DNA of 64,000 nt from the NCBI GenBank assembly GCA_036785705.1, contig JAWUZG010000359.1, forward strand, positions 372,001-436,000, given 5' to 3'. The notes below the pieces were generated by a model, which did not search any database, was not told where the DNA came from, and saw only the letters and a list, made by a program, of their open reading frames with translations. The stretch is from Acanthornis magna (lineage: Eukaryota; Chordata; Aves; Passeriformes; Acanthizidae). Shown here piece by piece: positions 12,846-23,678 of the stretch; position 1 is the first letter of the stretch; each line of letters begins with the position of its first letter. Both the position numbers and the translations under genes were made by a program.

Positions 12846-15245
12846 AGAACATTTCATTCTGTAAAGCATTTTGATGTATAAAAACTCCACAATTTTTCCT
12901 TAGGCTGCATGATATTACACTAGTCTTGTTTTTAGTAAAATATTTTTCAGTGATTTCTCACATTATATAGGGGTTCTGTATACAAAGAAGGAGAAATAAT
13001 GGTTGCAGATAAATTTTTTCGCTTACTGAATTCCATAAAATGCATACTCACCTTCTTTGCACTTACAGAGTAAAATTATTTTTAAAATTTCCAAATATTT
13101 TGTTAAATCTTCCTTCTTGTTGCTTTTTTCTTCCCCTCTAAAGCCCATATTAGCATTCCTACTTTAGGACTTTTACCAATTGTTTAAATTACAATACAAT
13201 TTTGAGATAATTCAACCTCTAAATAGCAGAATTTAGTAGCAAATGATCACCTTAAGTGAAATCACAGAAATCATTGATGCAATAATCCATTACACTTTTG
13301 TTACCAGTTTCTTGTTGGTTGTTATTCACCTGCATTACAGTCAGTAACTTCACAGGAGAAAAGCAGACCTCAGTAGAAAGAACATCAACCAACCTGGTCA
13401 AGACTACCACCTCCAAATTTACAGTTTTTATTATATTTTTATATTTATATTATATTCATATGCTCTGGACAGTTCCTCCAGCTTCATTTAGACAGGGTCA
13501 ATAGAACCTAACCGTTCTTTTCTGGGTTTCTAGAGAGAATTAGAAAATAGTATCTGTTCATTTCCTTGCAAATCTCAACATTTTATCAAGACAGGAATGC
13601 ATTACTGCAAAGAGTTCATTTGTGAAGCAGGTTCCACAGATTAGATTTAAAGATTTAAATAGGTATTTTTTTTGTGATTGTCATTTTTGTTTCCCTTTTG
13701 AATTGTCTTTAAAGACAAACTGGCAGCCTTGTAAATTAAATAGAAATTGTTATGTCTGAAATTCATGTGCATTCATTAATATTGGAAGTTAATGTTATAA
13801 AAATCTTCAGCCGTATCATAATCTCTTTAAGTGCTACTAATGCATACTCATACTTTTCTTATGTTGTCTTCTGTCACTAAAAAGTAGATTCTGCTTTCAT
13901 TTACTGTAGCTACAAACTACTGACAGCATAGCTCATTTCCGAGCATGTAAAACTGTAATTAAGATTGTGGCATGCAGTTTTGCCTCCCTGGTGCACTACA
14001 AAAAGAAAACTGACTTTCCCCAAAATTTCTTATCTGCAAAAGGAATTTTGGGACACTTTAAGAGAGTGCATTCAGTGACTTTTTATAATCTTTATTTCCT
14101 ACTCCATTACAGAATTGCATAGACTAATAGCACTATTTTTTTTAAGCAGAACTAGATTCAGCTTGTGAGCGGTAAACCACAATTCAGTAGAAAAAGGTCT
14201 ATGTGAAAATTCATTGCAAACATAAACAAGAATCTCTCTGTTGACTGCACTGGCCTTGTGCATTTCAGGAGACAGAGTAGTCTAAGAAGTCAGTACCTCA
14301 GTCAGGACAGATGGATGTATTTTACTCTCTTTTAGTCTCGTTCTATCAGCTGTGTGATTCAGCTGGCATCTGTGCTTTGGTTTTCATGCTACAGATCCTG
14401 TTATATCAGTTCCAGTGACACAGAAGTAGTAATTCATCTGTATGCTGACTTTTCTGACACAGGTATGTTTGAGATCATGGAGGTGTTATTTTAAAGAGCA
14501 CATTGTTACATTGGTCATGGAGTTACACAGAATTGTCTGTTTTACAGAGAAGTGTGTATGAATGAAATGCACTGCTACTATTGAATAATTAAGCTTCATT
14601 GTGGCAATTTTTACGTATGAAGAGTAGGAGAGGAGATCTGTCAGTAGCATCTGAATAATAAGTCTGAGATGTACCAAATGCCTTGTGGAAATGTGGTTCC
14701 TAGAGCTGTTCTCCCATGCTGAATTCTAAATATAGGCTTCTGAGATGGAGTAAAATCAGCATTCAAAGCATATTTGTGTTAGGGCTGTTAAAGGATTTAC
14801 TTCCCATTCACTACCAGCATTTTTGCTCTCACATTTCTCATCCGTTTACCTACAGACTTACCACAGGGCTTCATTGTGTGCCCTCTTCTGTCACACAAAT
14901 GTGCTGGCTAGCAGAAAACCAACCATTACTGTATTGATTTTCTTTCATGCCTGCAAGTCATGAAGGTTTTGTGATTAATATAAATCAATATTTGTGGTGG
15001 AGCAGAAAGTGATTTGCGTAACTGCTGATGAAAAAGAGAACACTGAAACTTTCATTCAACATCATTTTTATCTGTAAATATTTGTCTTAATAGGATTTCC
15101 ACTGTACCAGGCTTCATACTGTGAAGCAGGAAGTTTTTGGTGTGATATTGGCAGAATTTCCTCAGCTGTGACCCCCTACAATTTTAACACAATTTTAAAA
15201 AGAGCTAGAATCTAAGCTAGATACCCTGCTTCCTTATTACTTGTT
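12843..15245. other. Unassigned AT-rich arm sequence
   Basis: Nothing recognised. ORFs are below 75 codons. The mirror copy is at 53183-55585. Confidence 0.5.
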
Positions 15246-15482
15246 AGAGGAGAGATGGGATGGGATGGGATGGGATGGGATGGGATAGGGATAGAATAGA
15301 ATAGAATAGAATAGAATAGAATAGAATAGAATAGAATAGAATAGAATAGAATAGAATAGAATAGAATAGAATAGAATAGAATAGATTATTTCAGTTGAAG
15401 TGCAATAATCACCTAGTCCACCCACCTGACCAAGGACCAACCAAGTCAAAGCTTGTACGTAAGGGTCTTGTCGAAATGCCTC
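15246..15482 (-). mobile_element. CR1 LINE 3' end with pentanucleotide tail, outer fragment, left copy
   Basis: On the plus strand a (GGGAT)n then (ATAGA)n run of about 95 bp (15291-15386) leads into TATTTCAGTTGAAGTGCAAT, then a CATCTAGTCC-like motif (ACCTAGTCCACC). This is the reverse complement of the avian CR1 3' region, whose 3' end carries ATTCT-type repeats, so the CR1 lies on the minus strand. The element is interrupted by an LTR at 15483. The other fragment begins at 16875 and rejoins in the same reading order (AAATGCCTC then TTAAACCCTGAC). The 5' part of the LINE is missing, as usual for CR1. Confidence 0.85.
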
Positions 15483-16874
15483 TGTGGTAGTTTTGCCTGG
15501 CTCAGTTTTTGCCAGTGGATAGGGTGGGGTACAAAGATGGCTCCTGCATGTCCTGAGTAAAGATTCTGGACATTTCTCCACCATGTCCAGCAGAGCCAAT
15601 CTCTGATGGCTCTGAAGATGATGGACATGCTGCTGGCCAAACCTGGGCCAATTAGAGATGTTAGTTACGCCTCTGTGAAAACATATTTAAGAAGAAATCA
15701 AAACAAGGTAAGCACGCACTTCTTTGTAGCCAGGGAAGGAGGAGGAGGAGGTAAAAATATGTGAGGGAGAACAACATGGAGGCACCAAGGTCAGTGGAGA
15801 AGGTGGGGGAGGAGGTGCTCCAGGCGCCGGAGCTGAAAACCCTCTGCCAGCCGTGGTGAAGACCATGGGGGAGCAGGTGGTCCCCCTGCAGCCCATGGGG
15901 TCCAGGGGGATGCAGAGAACCCCCCACAGCCTGTGCGGAGGTGCCCACGCCAGAGGAGCAGGTGGAAGCCTGCAGGAAGCTGTGATCCAGTGGGAGTCCC
16001 AGAGACTGAGAGTTGCAAAAGTCTTGCAGGAGAGAGAAAGGCCTTGCTCCCGGGATGGAAACAGCCTGGCCTCGGCTTGGAAGTCTGCAGCCTGGAGAGA
16101 ATCTCGAACAGCAGCAATCGGGCGGGGCTGCTCGTGAGATTGGACCCACGCCAAAGAAGTTCGCAGAGGACTGTCTCTCGTGGGAGGGACCCCCATGGCT
16201 AAGTAGAGGATTCTTTTCCCCTGATGGACTGACCCTGACCAAAGGAAAACCCCCATGCCCTGCCCCCACCCCGGAGCTGTTGGTTAGAAGGAAGGAGGGA
16301 GGGGGTGAGCTGAGAAACGGCCTTAATAGGGAGAGGGGTGAGCAGAAAAACAGTGTTTGTAGCAGAAGAATTGTGGCGTTGGACTGACTAAGAAAAGCCA
16401 CATATCTTGCCCCAACCCGGATCTGCTGGTTGAATGGAAGGAGGGGGCGAATAGAGAAACAGTGTCTGTAGTAGAAGAATTGTGATGGACTGACTTAAAG
16501 AAAAAACCCCACACCCTGCCCCTGCCTGGGAGTTGTTGGTTAGTTAGAAAGGTGGGAGGGGGTGAGCTGGGAAGCGCTGCCTTAAGAGGGAAGGGGGGTC
16601 AGTGAAGAAACGGTGTCTTGAGAGCTTATTTTTATCTCTGATTTATCCTCCGACTCTGTTAGACTAATAAATCACTTTTTTTTTGCAACTTTAAGTTTCC
16701 CCGCCTGCTTTTGCCCTGAATCTAGTGTGTCCCCTTATCAGTGGTCTTATCTCAACTCATAAGTCCAGTGTTTTGTGTTAATTTTCCCTCTCCTCTGCAT
16801 AGCTGCAGCAGGAGAGAGCATAGAGAGCAAACGTCGTAGGTGCCTGGCATTTAGCCAGGGTCAAACCCACGACA
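15483..16874 (-). mobile_element. Solo LTR of an avian endogenous retrovirus inserted in CR1, left copy
   Basis: A 1392-bp element begins, on the minus strand, with TGTCGTGGGTTTGACCCTGG and ends with CCAGGCAAAACTACCACA. The ends form an imperfect inverted repeat bounded by TG/CA and are flanked by a 5-bp duplication, GCCTC (15478-15482 and 16875-16879). Removing it rejoins the CR1 exactly. The TGTCGTGG start is typical of LTRs abundant in songbirds. No internal viral genes remain. ORFs of up to 246 codons inside it are open on both strands and look incidental. It is present at the same place in both arms, so it inserted before the palindrome formed or was spread by gene conversion. Confidence 0.88.
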
Positions 16875-16990
16875 GCCTCTTAAACCCTGACAGGCTTGGG
16901 ACCTCACTACCTCTCTAGGAAAGGCTGTTCCAGTGTTTGACCCCCCTTTCAGTTAAAAAATGCTTGCTACAGTCCAGTCTAAAGCTCCAG
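16875..16990 (-). mobile_element. CR1 LINE 3' end, inner fragment, left copy
   Basis: The plus strand reads CTTGGGACCTCACTACCTCT, CTAGGAAAGGCTGTTCCAGT and GTTTGACC, then CAGTTAAAAAATGCTTG and GTCCAGTCTAAA. These follow the reverse complement of the CR1 3' region directly after the fragment ending at 15482. The upstream LINE end beyond about 16990 fades into unassigned sequence. Confidence 0.85.
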
Positions 16991-17122
16991 ATGAAGGGCA
17001 TTAAATTGTTCCTTGAAAACTGAAAGAGTTGTACATAGTGTACAGGTGCAAGGTGAAAGAGTGTGCATAGTGATAATGCTGGGCTTTTTGCAGGCTAGAA
17101 AATTGCAGTCTTAGCTATATAG

Positions 17123-17165
17123 CTTATCTGCTCTTCTCTGTAATAGCAGGAGGAGAGCAGATAAG
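17123..17165. repeat. Hairpin (16-bp arms, 11-nt loop), left copy
   Basis: CTTATCTGCTCTTCTC (17123-17138) pairs with GAGGAGAGCAGATAAG (17150-17165) with one mismatch. The mirror copy is at 51274-51316. It has no known role. Confidence 0.75.
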
Positions 17166-19100
17166 TATTTATACACCTATTTTATATAAGTTCACCAGTA
17201 TTTCCCTTTTGCTTTCCTCATGCGGGATTCATTTCAGTCTCTTTTTTACCAACCCTCTATAAAGAGATCAAAAAACAACAACTGTAAACTTTGAAATTGT
17301 AATTAATAACTTAATCTATTAAAGGTATGTGTTCATATGCTACATGCATACAAGTATAGTATAAGAGTATTATGCAAGTGATGGGGAAATGATTTTCACA
17401 TAAAGTCTTTGTAGATATTACGGATGTGATTCATAGGTCAAATTGCAGCTAGAAATTATATTCTTCCTGTGCTCTTTTTTTCAAGAAAAAAATAAGCTAT
17501 TGCTGTGGACTTGGTATATAATCATTTTAAGGCATAAAAGGATGTGTATGGATTTTGAAAACTTAGTTACTGGTTTTCAAAATGGAAGAAATCCAGAGCA
17601 TGATCCTCTTCCACACTTTTTTCAGCTGTTTGTACAAATTCTGCACAGAAAACTGGCCTGCCACACGTTGTAAAATATATATATATATTAGAAAACAGTT
17701 TTGCAATACTTCATTTTTCTCACTGTTATGACTGGATTTGTATCAACAAATCCACCTTTTAAAAGCTTCACATTGTAAGTATGTGAGTAGCTCAGGGAAA
17801 ACAGGTCTCTGATATGGGCTAGTAACTGAATGTACTGAAGTAAATGGTGGTTCTGTATCCCTTTAACGTTTAAAATTACTTAAAACTGTATTACAGCTAA
17901 ATTAGCTATGCTTTCGGGGCTACATATGTTTTTATATTTCTAAGGAACACAGCATAGCAAATGGTCTAATCTGACTGCCACCGCCTGTCTTTGGACCTGA
18001 GTATGTGAAATGTCAGTGATCACAGTCATAGACTTTGGCAGTTTGTTGTCGATAAAAGATGTACAGTCCTAAACAGACATCAGTATTGTAACACACTGTA
18101 GAAAATCCCCATGTCAGTGTTGAGATATACAATTTTCAAAGTAAAGAAATCAAAAGGGGGAATGCTTCCATCCAGCCTGTCTACAGCATGAACTGAGAAA
18201 GGGAAAAAATAAGTGATTAAATTTTGATCAACTTTATGCAGATGTTTGTATCAAAGAACTCTTTTTGAATCTTTGTTTCTTGGTATTAGAAATGGATGTT
18301 TGGCACAAGCTGGATGCATAGAAGTCAGACTGCTTGTATTTTTTGGTAGAATTAAGGCTGAGAAATGCAGGTGAATCCTTGGAAGTTAACATTGCATACA
18401 CTGATGAGAATTGTAGAATGTGCAAATTATATGTTACACTAGATAGAGATTTCCTTTTAATGCTAAAGAGTTTTCTCTGGTGGTTCTTGTATTTATGTCA
18501 TTTGTGTGAGTGTTGTGTCATTTGTATGAGTGTTGTAACAACTAGTGTGGCAACAATTTTGCTTGTGCATGATTGCTGTCAAACTCAGTGTCCCAGAACC
18601 AAGGAATTTGCCTGATATTGACATGAGTCACTGGTTATCTGATGCAGAAACAAGGTTTGCATAAGTCCCAGCACTTTACATCACTAGTTTGACCAGTAAA
18701 TCATGTGTAGTTTCATTACTCTTGTTTTGTACTTGTTTTTGGAGACACTGGTATTCATCCCTGCCAACTGCTTGTCAGTCTGGTACTTTCTGAATGACTG
18801 CCTTGTCTCCTACTTCTGAATAACAGCAGGGGCAGGTGGCTGCGTAGTTTCCAATCAAGAAGGAATGCTAATGAATTATAAAGAACTTCTGACTTGCATT
18901 TAATAGCACCATGACATGTTATAACAGCCTGCCAAACACAATATTTCTTATAAATCACACTTCAAGGGACAAAAGTATCCACCTCTCATATCTGAGGCCT
19001 CTGCAAAAGTCAGTGTTTGAAGATGACACAATTTGCTCCACCTTGTAAAGTACCCTCTTATGAGAAATGTTTCTTTCTTTCATGCACAAAATAAGATAAT
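17166..19100. other. Unassigned arm sequence
   Basis: No gene or element recognised. A (TA)n run near 17675-17686 sits next to a 2-bp indel between the arms that changes the end of an ORF, so that ORF is probably not coding. Confidence 0.5.
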
Positions 19101-19859
19101 TTAACATTTTCTCGCTTCTCCCCAACCACAACGGCACTGAGCACTTTGCCTCATTTTAGGAAACACTCTATTGTTCTTTTGCAGGAAGAAAATCCATTTC
19201 AGGGATGGTGTTTGAATAATAATTGGCAGCATGCCTGAAGTATTGACATTGACATATTGACATTGACTCATTGGAGGCCAAATCTGAGTCGGGGTTAGCA
19301 GCTGTGCAGATAACAGGCACGGATAAGGGAACCATTGAAATGGCCCCATCTTGATTTGTATCCGCTTTTGTCTTCTAGCTGTTTCAGAAGCACAGGTGTT
19401 CTTCACTCTGGAGCAGTGAATTGCGGGTCCTCTGGCCGTAACCTCGCCTTCAGTGAGGGTCATCGGGACTTGGAACGGTGCTCTGGACTTGGTTGGTAAA
19501 GTGCCTGTTTTTCCATGGAGCACAGCTTCAGTCTCCAGGCAGGAAGAGGTGGGCAGGTGCGTGTGGAGAAGATGACGAATGTGCAGAGTTTCGGCAAAGT
19601 GGAACTTCCAAGCTGTTTGATACCTTGGCAAGGTAAGCTGCTTTCTCATCTCGCCATTTTTCTTGCCCGAGACTTCACTTGCTATGGCCTGCCACGCAGT
19701 ATTTCCTAAATATTTCCTCCTGTTGTCTCTCTCCGCCTGGGTTGTACGCAGACTCTCTGGAAGGCTTGAGGCCAGGCCTGAACCTATGTCTTGGATGTTT
19801 TTGACCACTTGGAGTCCTCTGTGTTTTGAGGCTTCCATTGACACGTTCAGCCTTAGCAC
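19101..19859 (-). CDS. Unrecognised 252-codon ORF, left copy
   Basis: Apart from simple-repeat and GC-skewed frames this is the longest ORF in the arm. It starts at an ATG beside the polypurine tract and ends in sequence unrelated to any family I know. No signal peptide, membrane segment or zinc-finger pattern is evident; the last 20 residues are Cys- and Arg-rich. The mirror copy has the same length. The three residue differences seen between copies (Leu/Pro, Gln/Pro, Gln/Arg) are all non-synonymous, which gives no sign of purifying selection. It is probably a chance ORF. Confidence 0.2.
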   Translation of the reverse strand: MLRLNVSMEASKHRGLQVVKNIQDIGSGLASSLPESLRTTQAERDNRRKYLGNTAWQAIASEVSGKKNGEMRKQLTLPRYQTAWKFHFAETLHIRHLLHTHLPTSSCLETEAVLHGKTGTLPTKSRAPFQVPMTLTEGEVTARGPAIHCSRVKNTCASETARRQKRIQIKMGPFQWFPYPCLLSAQLLTPTQIWPPMSQCQYVNVNTSGMLPIIIQTPSLKWIFFLQKNNRVFPKMRQSAQCRCGWGEARKC

Positions 19860-19860
19860 C

Positions 19861-20685
19861 TTCCTTTCTTTCTCTCTTTTTCTTTCTCACTTTCTTTCTT
19901 TCTCTCTCTCTCTCTTTGTCTCTCTCTCTCTTTTTTCTTTCATTCTTTTCCTCTTTCTTTCTTGCTTTCTTTATCTCTCTCTTTCTCTCTATCTTTCCCT
20001 TTCTTTCTTTCTTTCCCTCATTCTCTCTTTCTCTCTTTCAATCTTTATCACTCTCTTAATCTCTCTTTCTATCTTTCTCTCCTTTTTTCTTTCCCTCTTT
20101 CTCTCTTTCTCTCTCTCTTTCTTTCTCTCTTCCCCTCTTTCTTTCTTAATTCCTCTCTTTCTCTCTTTCTTTCTCTCTATCCTTCTCCCTTTCTTTCTCT
20201 CTCTCTTTCATTCTTTCTTTTCCTTCCTTCCTTCCTTCCTTCCTTCCTTCCTTCCTTCCTTCCTTCCTTCCTTCCTTCCTTCCTTCCTTCCTTCCTTCCT
20301 TCCTTCCTTCCTTCCTTCCTTCCTTCCTTCCTTCCTTCCTTCCTTCCTTCTTTCCTTCCTTCCTTCCTCCCTCCCTCCCTTCCTTCCTTCCTTCCTTCCT
20401 TCCTTCCTTCCTTCCTTCCTTCCTTCCTTCCTTCCTTCCTTCCTTCCTTCCTTCCTCCCTCCCTCCCTCCCTCCCTCCCTCCCTCCCTCCCTCCCTCCCT
20501 CCCTTCCTCCCTTCCTTCCTTCCGCACCCTTCCTTCCTTCCTTCCGCACCCTTCCTTCCTTCCTTCCGCACCCTTCCTTCCTTCCTTCCGCACCCTTCCT
20601 TCCTTCCGCACCCTTCCTTCCTTCCTTCCGCACCCTTCCTTCCTCTCTTTCTTTCTCTCTTTCTTTCTCTCTTTCTTTTCCTCTC
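19861..20685. repeat. Long polypyrimidine tract, (CTTT/CTCT)n then (TTCC)n, left copy
   Basis: About 825 bp is almost purely C and T on the plus strand: mixed CTTT/CTCT/CCTT to about 20220, then (TTCC)n, then blocks of (CTCC)n near 20455-20510. Such mirror-repeat purine/pyrimidine DNA can form intramolecular triplex (H-DNA). The ORFs of up to 350-398 codons across it (Ser-Phe-Leu-Pro or Lys-Glu-Gly-Arg repeats) are translations of the repeat. The mirror tract at 47798-48578 is 46 bp shorter overall and differs in internal pattern. Confidence 0.95.
20523..20640. repeat. CGCACCC-containing minisatellite, left arm only
   Basis: Six CGCACCC blocks are spaced by two to three TTCC units, giving a period of about 18-22 bp within the pyrimidine tract. 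The right arm's tract has no GGGTGCG block at all. This is therefore a private change of one arm. Confidence 0.9.
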
Positions 20686-20689
20686 TTGT

Positions 20690-21640
20690 TTTCTGCCGTC
20701 TCCACACTTCCCTGAGGCACCGTGGTGCCACAGGGGAGCCTGGCTTCCAATAACATTCCACGGCGTCAACACAGCCAGCATCTCCAGGGTGCCTGCCTGT
20801 GACACGGTGACAACACCGCCGTGTCACAATGGCCCCTGGCTTGGGCAAGATCCAGGGTGCCAGTTGGCCCTTGGCTGTGGGAGCGGCTGGCTGGCTGGCT
20901 GGGAGCTCCTGCCTGGCCAGAGGCTGGGGGAGAAGCGGCAGGGCCAGGGCGCACACAGTATTGTGGCCCCTTCCTCGTGTGCCCACGAGGCCCGAGGCTG
21001 GCCCTGCCGCAGGCCTGGTGGTACGCAAGGCCCGCTGCTCTGAGGCCTTGGCTGTGCAGGTGACAGCGGTGTCCTGGCGTGGAGCATGGCTGCTCCAGGC
21101 CGGGGGGGTGGGGAGTGGGGGCCGCCTGGGGTGGGAAAGCGGCAGGGATGAGCCCTTGGCCTGCACACTGTGCTGCAGCTGCCCGTGCCGCGGGAGACTG
21201 AGTCCCTGTGCGAGCGAGCGAAGGCAGGCAGCCCTCTCCAGCAAACAGCCAGGGCCCTGCCACCCCCTCAGCTCCCTGCAAAGGCCAGCTTGGGCAGCTT
21301 GGAGGCCAAAAGGGCAGTGGCAGGCAGTCTGCCGCTCCGACTTGTGTCTAGAGGTGAGGCAGAAATGTGCCATTTGGAGGGGGTGGGTGCCCCTTTCCTG
21401 CAGTCACAGCCACCCCGGGAGCACAGCCGGAGTTGGGCGGGGCACGGGGGGAGGGAAAGCTGGGGGGGTGGGAAGGAGCAGGTTGCGCAGCAAAGCCCCG
21501 CCCCCGCCAAGAGGGCAGAATCATTGGCAAGTCACTCCTGGAGGCGCTTGAAAGCCCAGGGGGGTGCTTCCCGATGGAGGGAAGCAGGAGCCCGAGCACT
21601 GCCAGGGTGGCAGCACATAGGCTGGCGAGAGAAAGCGCGA
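20690..21640. other. GC-rich, CpG-bearing block, left copy
   Basis: This is markedly GC-rich against AT-rich flanks, with GC-box-like GCCCCGCCCCCGCC near 21500 and many CpGs. It has the look of a CpG island or promoter region, but no downstream gene is recognised on either strand. Overlapping long ORFs in several frames on both strands are expected from high GC and I do not call them genes. The mirror copy is at 46843-47793. Confidence 0.55.
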
Positions 21641-22290
21641 GAAAGAAGCGGGCGGCTCTCTGCGGTCCGGCAAAGATGCAAACAGAAGAGGCTATGTGGA
21701 GAACACATTCTCCACGCACGCTACCTTCTCCGGGAGCTGCAACTGCACGAGTTTTCTAAGACTAAAGCTGGGGCAAAGTGTTTCTCTCTCTCTCTCGCTC
21801 CCTCTCTCTCTGCACATTGTCCCCGTGTCCCGGTGCTGCCAGAACATCGTAGCAGCGAGAAACATCCTTTGGAGATGAGCCTGCATGCTGCTATGCCTGC
21901 CGGTGCAGTTTGGATGTGAAATGCAGGGTGCACAGCAGCTCCGCGTTCTCCGGCACCTCGCTTCGGCTTCTAGCCGCCTAAGACGCACCTTCGCCGGCTA
22001 GGCGTTCTTAGCTCGCAAAGCACGAGAAAGAAGCGGACGGCTCTCTGCGGTCCGGCACAGATGCGAACAGAAGAGGCTACGTGGAGAATACATTCTCCAC
22101 GCACGCTACCTTCTCTGGGAGCTGCAACTGCACGAGTTTTGTAAGACTAAAGCTGGGGAAAAGTGTTTCTCTCTCTCTCTCGCTCCCTCTCTCTCTGCAC
22201 ATTGTCCCCGTGTCCCGGTGCTGCCAGACCTTCGTAGCAGCGAGAAACATCCTTTGGAGATGAGCCTGCATGATGCTATGCCTGCCCCAG
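21640..22290. repeat. Tandem pair of GC-rich repeat units, period 385 bp (units A and B)
   Basis: Unit A (about 21640-21905) and unit B (about 22025-22290) repeat the same order. First comes an AGAAAGAAGCGG-type box, then CGGCTCTCTGCGGTCCGGCA, then a GTGGAGAAT-AC-ATTCTCCAC palindrome, then CTGCAACTGCACGAG. A (TC)n run follows, then CACATTGTCCCCGTGTCCCG. Corresponding points lie 385 bp apart (21696 and 22081). The right arm has only one unit here, and a diverged copy sits in the spacer at 39265-39480. Confidence 0.88.
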
Positions 22291-22754
22291 GCTTTAGTCT
22301 TACAGAACTCGTGCAGTGGAAGCTCCCAGAGAAGGTGGCGTGCGTGGAGAATGTATTCTCCATGTAGCCTCTTCTGTTCACGTCTTTGCAGGACTGCAGA
22401 GAGCCGTCCACTTCTTTCTCGCGCTTTGTGAGCCAAGGGTGCCTATCCGGCAAAGGTGCGTCTTTGGCGGCTACAAGCCGAAGCGAGGTGCCGGAGAACG
22501 CGGAGCTGCTGTGCACCCTGCATTTCACATCCAAACTGCACCGGCAGGCATAGCAGCATGCAGGCTCATCTCCAAAGGATGTTTCTCGCTGCTACGATGT
22601 TCTGGCAGCACCGGGACACGGGGACAATGTGCAGAGAGAGAGGGAGCGAGAGAGAGAGAGAAACACTTTTCCCCAGCTTTAGTCTTACAAAACTCGTGCA
22701 GTTGCAGCTCCCAGAGAAGGTAGCGTGCGTGGAGAATGTGTTCTGCACATGGCC
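21690..22754. repeat. Nested palindrome inside the left arm (about 466-bp arms, about 133-bp loop)
   Basis: Positions about 21690-22155 pair with 22289-22754 as reverse complements with a constant coordinate sum of 44444. The inverted half (22289-22754) repeats units A and B in opposite orientation. The right arm lacks the inverted half: its copy runs from the middle of unit B straight to the equivalent of about 22908. This is a palindrome within a palindrome, present on one side only. Confidence 0.85.
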
Positions 22755-23371
22755 TCTTCTGTTTGCTTCTTTGCTGGACCACAGAGAGTGAAGAGAGGGT
22801 GACCAAGTGAATTAAGCAGGTAGCTGCTCTGGGAGACGCTGTTCCATGTGAGTGTGTGGCATATGGAAGGTCGAGAGTTTGTCCAGGTGTCCGGCTGTAT
22901 GTCGGTACTTAATGGTGTTTTTCTGTGTCTGTGATGTGACTGGTGCCATACACTTGTTGTTGCACAGTGTTTGCATTGTAATCCTCTATTTACAGGTCCG
23001 TTAGAAAAAGCTTTTCAGGCCTTTGTGTTTGTGGTATCGCTGGAGAATACCCGTAGAAGAAAATCTTTGCTATTTCTGCTGCTGTGACCACGTCGTAGTG
23101 CATTAGTAGAGATATTCTGTAAGAAGGAACCTCAGGCTGTGAGTCTGCCAGTGAAGCAACTTGAGTGGATGCAGGAACCATGGAGCACATTGTGGGGCAA
23201 GCTGGAAACTTGTACAAGTATTGGGCCCAAACCACAGGAGGCTGAAGACACCACTGGAGTGCTAAAAGACTGTTGTGGATTTTGTGCCAACTCCTCAGAC
23301 ACGCTCTGAAGAGTGTCTTCTTATTCATGCTGGATGCCAGGGTGAATGTCTGTTATTGTCGTACAAAGTAG

Positions 23372-23515
23372 CAGCTGAAAAGAACACAGAGCTTTGCAAA
23401 GCAGTTAGTGGAACGAGACAAGGCCATAGAACAGCTGAGGACTGATATGATGTTGCAAAGGCAGGCATTTGTGGCTGCTGCCACCACACTGCAATCTGAG
23501 ATCTCAGAAAGTTAG
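23372..23515 (+). pseudogene. Short possible coiled-coil coding fragment, left copy
   Basis: A 47-codon stretch between stops is rich in Gln, Glu, Arg, Lys and Leu. It includes QLVERDKAIEQLRTDMMLQR with heptad-like hydrophobic spacing, which suggests a decayed coiled-coil coding region. Upstream and downstream frames are closed. I do not recognise the parent gene; a retroviral gag or a host filament protein are both possible. The mirror copy at 45967-46110 is open too, with one Ala/Glu difference. Confidence 0.25.
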
Positions 23516-23676
23516 GCCTGTAAGTGAGGTTCTGTCCTAAGTTACAAGTGAAGTTAAATAGAAGTCTTGTTCCTTTGTTAAATGTTTAAGTTTTAAGTAG
23601 AAGTAAAGTGAAAGTGCTGGTAAACTTTTAAGCCATGTTCCTTTTTATCCTTACCTCACTGTCCTTTTGTCACATG

Positions 23677-23678
23677 CA

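Noticed and set aside
12400..12852. Cys-rich ORF beginning with poly-Phe, and a possible processed pseudogene ending in poly-A
   Set aside because: The start is the translated T/A tract; no polyadenylation signal, target-site duplication or parent gene seen.
15661..16401. 246-codon ORF inside the solo LTR, left and right copies
   Set aside because: It lies wholly in an LTR, has overlapping ORFs on both strands, and accumulates residue changes between arms.
19962..20753. ORFs of 182-350 codons, Ser/Phe/Leu/Pro-rich on one strand and Lys/Glu/Gly/Arg-rich on the other
   Set aside because: They are translations of the TTCC/GGAA simple repeat; several frames are open at once.
20177..21373. 398-codon minus-strand ORF (and its 382-codon mirror at 47110-48258)
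   Set aside because: Half is GGAA repeat and half is high-GC sequence open in many frames on both strands; no domain recognised.
22160..22200. (TC)n runs and spaced units considered as a CRISPR-like array
   Set aside because: Units are few, long, inverted as well as tandem, and lie in an animal genome; no regular spacer pattern.
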